Shown piece by piece: positions 58,220 to 64,000 of a DNA stretch of 64,000 bases (its first letter is position 1; the number at the start of each line of letters is the position of its first letter). The notes under the pieces are model-generated. The model had not been told where the DNA came from. It searched no databases and saw nothing but the letters and a program-made list of their open reading frames with translations. The position numbers and the translations under genes are program-made. The stretch is from Pseudomonadota bacterium (GTDB taxonomy: Bacteria > Pseudomonadota > Gammaproteobacteria > Xanthomonadales > Rhodanobacteraceae): positions 1 through 64,000 of the forward strand of contig JAKQJM010000098.1 in NCBI GenBank assembly GCA_029561145.1, read 5' to 3'.

Positions 58220-59242
58220 TCAGACCACCCGGGCGCGCAGCAGGTCGTGGATATTGAGCGCCCCGACCACGCGATTCTCCTCGTTGACCACGAGCAGCGC
58301 ATGGATCTTGTGGGCTTCCATGACCTGCGCTGCCTCTACGGCGAGCTTGTCGGCCGTGATGGTCTTCGGATTCGAAGTCATCAGGCGGACCACGGGGGTA
58401 TCGCGCAGGTCGATGTCGTCGTCGTCGACGGCGCGGCGCAGGTCGCCGTCGGTGAAGACGCCGAGCAGTTCACCCGTATCGTTGGTTACCGCGGTCATGC
58501 CGAGTCCGGTACGTGTCATCTCGACAAGTGCCGAGGTCAGCGACGCATGCTGGTCAACGACCGGTACCTGCGTGCCCGAGTGCATGATGTCGCTGATGCG
58601 CACCAGCAGGCGCCGTCCGAGCGTGCCTGCCGGATGCGAGCGGGCGAAATCCTCCGACGTGAACCCGCGCGCTTCGAGCAGGGCGATCGCGAGCGCATCG
58701 CCCATGACCAGGGCAGCGGTCGTACTGGCCGTCGGAGCCAGTCCGAGCGGGCAGGCCTCCTCGGATACCGAAACGTCGAGATGCACATCGGCGAGCTTGG
58801 CCAGCGACGAGAACTCGTTGCCGGTCATCGCGATCAGCGGCACGTTCTGGCGCTTGATCAGCGGCAGGATCGTCAGCAGCTCGTCGGTTTCGCCGGAATT
58901 GCTCAAGCTCAGCACGACGTCCTTCTGCGTGATCATGCCGAGGTCGCCATGGCTGGCTTCGGCAGGATGCACGAAAAACGCCGGAGTGCCCGTCGAAGCC
59001 AGGGTCGCCGCGATCTTGCGCGCGATGTGCCCGGATTTGCCGATGCCGATGACGACGACGCGGCCCTGGCATTCGAACATCAGCTGGCAGGCATGCAGGA
59101 AGCTGCCGTTGACCCGTCGCTGCAGTGCCTCGATCGCGCGCGCCTCGGTGACGATGACGGTCATCGCGCTGTTGCGGATCGTCGATTCGTCGAGCAATGG
59201 ATTCGTCAATGCCAGGGTGACGGGGTTCAATTGTGCGTTCAT
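58220..59242 (-). CDS. kdsD: Arabinose-5-phosphate isomerase KdsD
   Basis: 340-aa SIS-CBS protein. The SIS sugar-isomerase domain (about 30-185) has VVIGIGKSGHIARKIAATLASTGTP and the active-site HPAEASHGDLGM, and two CBS repeats follow (about 205-335). It interconverts ribulose-5-phosphate and arabinose-5-phosphate at the start of Kdo synthesis. ATG 59242 is a family-like start. ATG 59317 is also in frame, with AGGGAA just ahead, and would add 25 residues, but a TACAAT box at 59329-59334 would then leave almost no leader. Confidence 0.93.
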   Translation of the reverse strand: MNAQLNPVTLALTNPLLDESTIRNSAMTVIVTEARAIEALQRRVNGSFLHACQLMFECQGRVVVIGIGKSGHIARKIAATLASTGTPAFFVHPAEASHGDLGMITQKDVVLSLSNSGETDELLTILPLIKRQNVPLIAMTGNEFSSLAKLADVHLDVSVSEEACPLGLAPTASTTAALVMGDALAIALLEARGFTSEDFARSHPAGTLGRRLLVRISDIMHSGTQVPVVDQHASLTSALVEMTRTGLGMTAVTNDTGELLGVFTDGDLRRAVDDDDIDLRDTPVVRLMTSNPKTITADKLAVEAAQVMEAHKIHALLVVNEENRVVGALNIHDLLRARVV

Positions 59243-59321
59243 CAGGACCGGATTCAGGAGCGAAATATCGGGGACTGCCAGCTCGTATTTTCTGCGACGC
59301 AGGATTTTGAGTACCATTCGC

Positions 59322-59358
59322 GTTCCCTATTGTATCCGTTAGCCCCGTTTTGCGCTCA
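59322..59358 (-). promoter_or_regulatory. Possible promoter of the kdsD-lpt-rpoN-pts operon
   Basis: On the minus strand TACAAT (59334-59329) is a good -10 box, with a TTGAGC about 19 nt upstream as a weak -35. It faces kdsD and would be the head promoter of the long minus-strand operon. Spacing is slightly long. Confidence 0.3.
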
Positions 59359-59410
59359 AGACGGGGTGGCATGACCGACCGTCGCAGACAAGTCAGGATT
59401 TCGGCACTTC

Positions 59411-61010
<1,600 letters not shown>

Positions 61011-61043
61011 ACAGGAGCGAGGTGAATCCGCCTCAACCCCTGC

Positions 61044-61793
61044 TCAGGGCTTGCCGCCTGCCGGATGCTCGATCGAGGCGAGGCGCAAGGTAATCGTATC
61101 GCCCTTTTTCTCGACCTGTTCGATCTGCACCGGAATCCAGCCATTGGATTCCTCGAACCAGCTGCGCGAAGTGCGCTTGTCGCGAACGCGTTCGAGGCAG
61201 CGCGTGCTGAAACTGCCTGCCGGCACGCTGAGCTTTTCGTCGCCGCAGCTCGTGTAGGTCACGTCCTCGATGGCGTCCTTCATCGCGACCTTGTAGTCGA
61301 AACGGGTCGCCTGGCGTGAAAGATCCGAAGCCAAGGCCAGGGTCAGTGCGTGGCGGTCGACGGCATAGCGGACAAGGCCGTAGCGCGCCTCGTCCTTGCC
61401 ATCGACCATGTGCACCTCGTTGCCCCGCCAGTCGAATTCGCCATGGCGTCGCTTGTTCCTGAACGCGACATCCTGGCGAAAATCGTAGTTCACGGTTTCG
61501 GGGCGGCCATCGACCCAGCGCACGGTCGATTCCTCGACCACGTCGAGCCCGGCCATCTTGGCGAGTCCCGATGTTCCGAGCGTCGTCGTGCGCAATGTCG
61601 ACGTGCCGTCCGCGTTCGCGCTGAGCACGATCGTCGTTCGCGCGAGTTCCTTGCCGTTTCGCAGGGTCTGGTATTCGGCCTTGAACGGCGCGATTGGCGA
61701 TTCGGCCAACGCGTGGCCGATCGGCACCAGGCAACAGAAAAACACGAAGGGGATCTTCTTCACCAGCGAACGCTCCGAAAAAACCGCAGGCAT
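61044..61793 (-). CDS. Exported DUF3108 domain protein
   Basis: 249-aa protein with a signal peptide (hydrophobic core IPFVFFCCLVPIGHALA, cleavage before ESPIAPFKAEY). The body matches DUF3108: opening AEYQTLRNGKELARTTIVL, then a beta-rich domain with a conserved C-terminal VEKKGDTITLRLASIE. The function is unknown, and the family is periplasmic. ATG 61793 and GTG 61763 (with GGAG upstream) are both possible starts; the GTG would shorten the n-region. It is last in the purM-purN run, as I recall in related bacteria. Confidence 0.8.
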   Translation of the reverse strand: MPAVFSERSLVKKIPFVFFCCLVPIGHALAESPIAPFKAEYQTLRNGKELARTTIVLSANADGTSTLRTTTLGTSGLAKMAGLDVVEESTVRWVDGRPETVNYDFRQDVAFRNKRRHGEFDWRGNEVHMVDGKDEARYGLVRYAVDRHALTLALASDLSRQATRFDYKVAMKDAIEDVTYTSCGDEKLSVPAGSFSTRCLERVRDKRTSRSWFEESNGWIPVQIEQVEKKGDTITLRLASIEHPAGGKP

Positions 61794-61836
61794 TCTTACC
61801 CAGCGCACATGAACGGGATGTTTTGCTGGCGTTCGG

Positions 61837-62496
61837 TCAGGCTCGCGTTCCCAGCGTGCCATCGTCGGCGAGCACCAGCGGGCAGGCGAGCGGTTGTCCG
61901 TCCATGCGGATTCCCTCGTTCGACCAATGCAGGCGATGGCGCGCGAGTTGATCGACGCAGGCCACGATCAGTGCGTGCTCGCGAGGCAGCAGTCGTTCGG
62001 CGAGCCCCTGTTCGGTATCGCCCCTCCGCACATCGACCATCACCTGGGCCAGAACCGGGCCGCCATCGAGCTCGGCGGTCACGAAATGGACGCTGGCGCC
62101 ATGCTGTCGATCTCCGGCGGCGAGGACCCGCCGATGCGTGTGCAGGCCGGGATACTTCGGCAGCAGCGACGGATGGATGTTGATGATCCGGCCAAGCCAC
62201 GGCTCGAACGCGCGTGGATCCAGAATCCGCATGAAGCCCGCGAGGACAATGAGCTCCGGCTTCCACTTTGCGATCGTCGCGAATGCAGCCAGGTCGAACG
62301 CCAGGCGCTGCGCGAAATCGCGTGGATCGAGATGCGCGGTCGGGATGTTCGATTCGCGGGCCAGCGCGAGCGCAGGAGCCGACGGCTTGTCCGAGAACAC
62401 GCCGACGATGTGGACGGGCAGGTTGCCGCCACGTTGCGCATCGATCAGCGCGCCGAGGTTGCTGCCACGACCCGAGGCAAGGACCGCGATGCGCAC
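61837..62496 (-). CDS. purN: Phosphoribosylglycinamide formyltransferase PurN
   Basis: 219-aa GAR transformylase with the N-terminal ASGRGSNL loop and the catalytic segment IINIHPSLLPKYPGLHTH with the conserved Asn/His, followed by GASVHFVTAELDGGP carrying the catalytic aspartate. It transfers a formyl group from 10-formyl-THF in purine synthesis. It is 18 nt downstream of purM. The C-terminal 20 residues extend slightly past the core. Confidence 0.96.
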   Translation of the reverse strand: MRIAVLASGRGSNLGALIDAQRGGNLPVHIVGVFSDKPSAPALALARESNIPTAHLDPRDFAQRLAFDLAAFATIAKWKPELIVLAGFMRILDPRAFEPWLGRIINIHPSLLPKYPGLHTHRRVLAAGDRQHGASVHFVTAELDGGPVLAQVMVDVRRGDTEQGLAERLLPREHALIVACVDQLARHRLHWSNEGIRMDGQPLACPLVLADDGTLGTRA

Positions 62497-62514
62497 GTGC
62501 AGGATCCGGCCGGA

Positions 62515-63552
62515 TCAGCGGATATGCACGCGCTCACGACCGGTAGCGGTCACGATCTCTCCGATCGACCAGGCCTGAAGGCCCAGGGTTTCGAGTGCAT
62601 CGAGCGTCGCTCCGGCGTGTTCGCGCGAAACAATCAAGGTGTAACCAATGCCGCAATTGAATGTTCGCCACATTTCGTCCTGTGCGACCTTTCCTTCGCG
62701 CTGCAGCCAGTCGAACAGCGGCGGCGCTTTCCACGCCTTGCTGTCGAGCGTGATGCCGAGAGGTTCCGGAACGACGCGAATGATGTTCTCGCGCAGGCCG
62801 CCGCCCGTGATATGGGCCATGCCATTGACCGGAAGCTGCTGCATCAGCTTGAGAATCGGCTTGACGTAGATCGTCGTCGGCGCCATCAGGGCGTCTGCGA
62901 GGGTGGTGCCGTCGAGATCGAGGTCGAACGGACTGGCGGCGCGCTCGACGATACGGCGGATCAGCGAGTAGCCGTTCGAGTGCGCGCCCGAAGACGCGAT
63001 GCCGATGATCGCATTGCCGGCCTGGATGCGACTGCCATCGATCAGCGCGAGCTTTTCGACCGCGCCGACGCAGAATCCGGCCAGATCGTATTCGCCCGGC
63101 GGATACATGCTCGGCATCTCGGCGGTTTCACCTCCGATCAGCGCGCAGCCGGCCAGTTCGCAGCCCTTCGCGATGCCACCGACCACCGCGACAGTGGTCT
63201 CGACATCGAGCTTGCCGGTCGCGAAGTAGTCGAGGAAGAACAGCGGCTCGGCACCCTGCACGAGTACATCGTTGACACACATGCCGACCAGATCAATGCC
63301 GATCGTGTCGTGGCGGCCGAGTATCTGCGCGAGCTTGAGCTTGGTACCGACGCCGTCGGTGCCTGACACCAGGACCGGCTCACGGTACTTGCCGCCGAGT
63401 TCGAACAGGGCGCCAAAACCACCGAGGCCGGACATCACTTCCTTGCGGAAGGTGCGCGCGACCAGGGGTTTGATGCGATCGACAACCGCATTGCCGGCAT
63501 CGATGTCCACGCCTGCGGCGCGGTAGGTAAGGGCCTCGTTCTCGTTCGACAT
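62515..63552 (-). CDS. purM: Phosphoribosylformylglycinamidine cyclo-ligase PurM
   Basis: 345-aa AIR synthetase, the normal length. It opens [23 protein letters not shown], with the ATP-binding [13 protein letters not shown] and the [11 protein letters not shown] and [10 protein letters not shown]-like [12 protein letters not shown] motifs. It makes aminoimidazole ribotide in purine synthesis. ATG 63552 is used (a TTG two codons upstream is in frame). It is divergent from the DUF2066 gene. Confidence 0.97.
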   Translation of the reverse strand: MSNENEALTYRAAGVDIDAGNAVVDRIKPLVARTFRKEVMSGLGGFGALFELGGKYREPVLVSGTDGVGTKLKLAQILGRHDTIGIDLVGMCVNDVLVQGAEPLFFLDYFATGKLDVETTVAVVGGIAKGCELAGCALIGGETAEMPSMYPPGEYDLAGFCVGAVEKLALIDGSRIQAGNAIIGIASSGAHSNGYSLIRRIVERAASPFDLDLDGTTLADALMAPTTIYVKPILKLMQQLPVNGMAHITGGGLRENIIRVVPEPLGITLDSKAWKAPPLFDWLQREGKVAQDEMWRTFNCGIGYTLIVSREHAGATLDALETLGLQAWSIGEIVTATGRERVHIR

Positions 63553-63659
63553 GGGCAAAAGCCGGATACGCGGGGCCGCGCATCATATCAGCCCGAATGG
63601 ACGAGGTATCAGCCGTTCGGGCAGACTTGCCGGCATCCCTGTTGCTTCGGAACCTCGCC

Positions 63660-64000
63660 ATGAACGTGCGCGCCAACGGCGAAACAGTGTCACCCACGGC
63701 CCAGCCGTGGTCGTGCCATGTGCGCATGACCAGGCTGTTCTTCCCGCTGATGATCCTGCTTGCCCTGCAGGTGGTTCCGCTGGCAGCGGCTCCAACGACC
63801 TATTCCGGCGAGGCGCCGGTGGCGAGCCAGTCCGAAGCCGAACGCGCCGGAGCCCTCAAGTCCGCGCTGGCCGAGGTCGTGATACGGCTCAGTGGTGATC
63901 CCGGCATCCTTGCCCGCGGCGATGTCGCCGGCATGGTAGCCAAGGCAGACAAGTACGTGCTGCAGTACCGCTATCGGACCGACGCCGCCACCGACGGGGT
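63660..64000 (+). CDS. Exported DUF2066 family protein (3' end beyond window)
   Basis: The visible 113 codons are the N-terminus of a larger gene that continues past the right edge. A hydrophobic signal segment (MTRLFFPLMILLALQVVPLAAA) is followed by a DUF2066-like domain (SQSEAERAGALKSALAEVVIRLSGDPGI). The function is unknown. The start is uncertain: ATGs at 63597, 63660 and 63726 are in frame. 63726 best fits a signal peptide; 63660 has a weak GGAA upstream. It is divergent from purM, an arrangement I recall in related bacteria. Confidence 0.75.
   Translation, partial: MNVRANGETVSPTAQPWSCHVRMTRLFFPLMILLALQVVPLAAAPTTYSGEAPVASQSEAERAGALKSALAEVVIRLSGDPGILARGDVAGMVAKADKYVLQYRYRTDAATDG

Overview
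The window is a dense, high-GC chromosomal segment from a gammaproteobacterium, almost certainly Lysobacterales (Xanthomonadales). Rhodanobacteraceae such as Dokdonella or a relative is my best guess. The reasons are the gene orders nadE / kinase-FGE / sucDC / pilS, ruvC-ruvA-kup-ruvB-ybgC-tolQRAB-pal-cpoB-queE-queC-tRNA-Lys, and kdsD-kdsC-lptCAB-rpoN-hpf-ptsN-hprK-rapZ-EIIA-HPr-ptsI, plus a secreted protein ending in an 'IFADGFD' tail. The taxonomic call is inference from gene content and order, not from a search. I see no insertion sequence, prophage or CRISPR array.

Region 1 (1-11 kb): azoR and a divergent LysR regulator; wrbA with a DUF2069 membrane protein; yihY, a TlpA-like thioredoxin and acylphosphatase; gcvP behind a tandem glycine riboswitch; the type IV pilus regulator pilR; and a secreted DUF11-type protein. 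Region 2 (11-25 kb): pgeF and rluD divergent from bamD, nadE, a Ser/Thr kinase fused to a formylglycine-enzyme-like domain, sucD and sucC, the sensor pilS (10.8 kb from pilR and on the other strand), and clpB behind a good heat-shock promoter candidate. Region 3 (25-42 kb): an FmdB zinc ribbon, a DUF3011 protein, a four-copy 48-bp hairpin minisatellite, aspS, an alpha/beta hydrolase, the ruv genes with kup between ruvA and ruvB, the whole Tol-Pal envelope system, queE and queC for queuosine, tRNA-Lys(TTT), creD and tsaB.

Region 4 (42.5-48.5 kb) is the accessory-looking part. Two paralogous 2-oxoglutarate/Fe(II) oxygenases flank a methyltransferase, an SGNH-type protein and an AlgI-like MBOAT acyltransferase. 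This looks like a surface-glycan O-acylation cassette of unknown substrate.

Region 5 (48.5-59.3 kb, minus strand) holds a regulatory phosphotransferase system (EI, HPr, EIIA-Man, EIIA-Ntr, HPr kinase, RapZ) with no sugar permease. It joins to rpoN, the ribosome hibernation factor and the LPS export/Kdo genes. Region 6 (59.4-64 kb): ibaG, murA, a DUF3108 protein, purN, purM, and the start of a DUF2066 gene that runs off the right edge. Most of the window is core envelope, translation, recombination and central-metabolism functions packed into operons with 1-4 nt overlaps.
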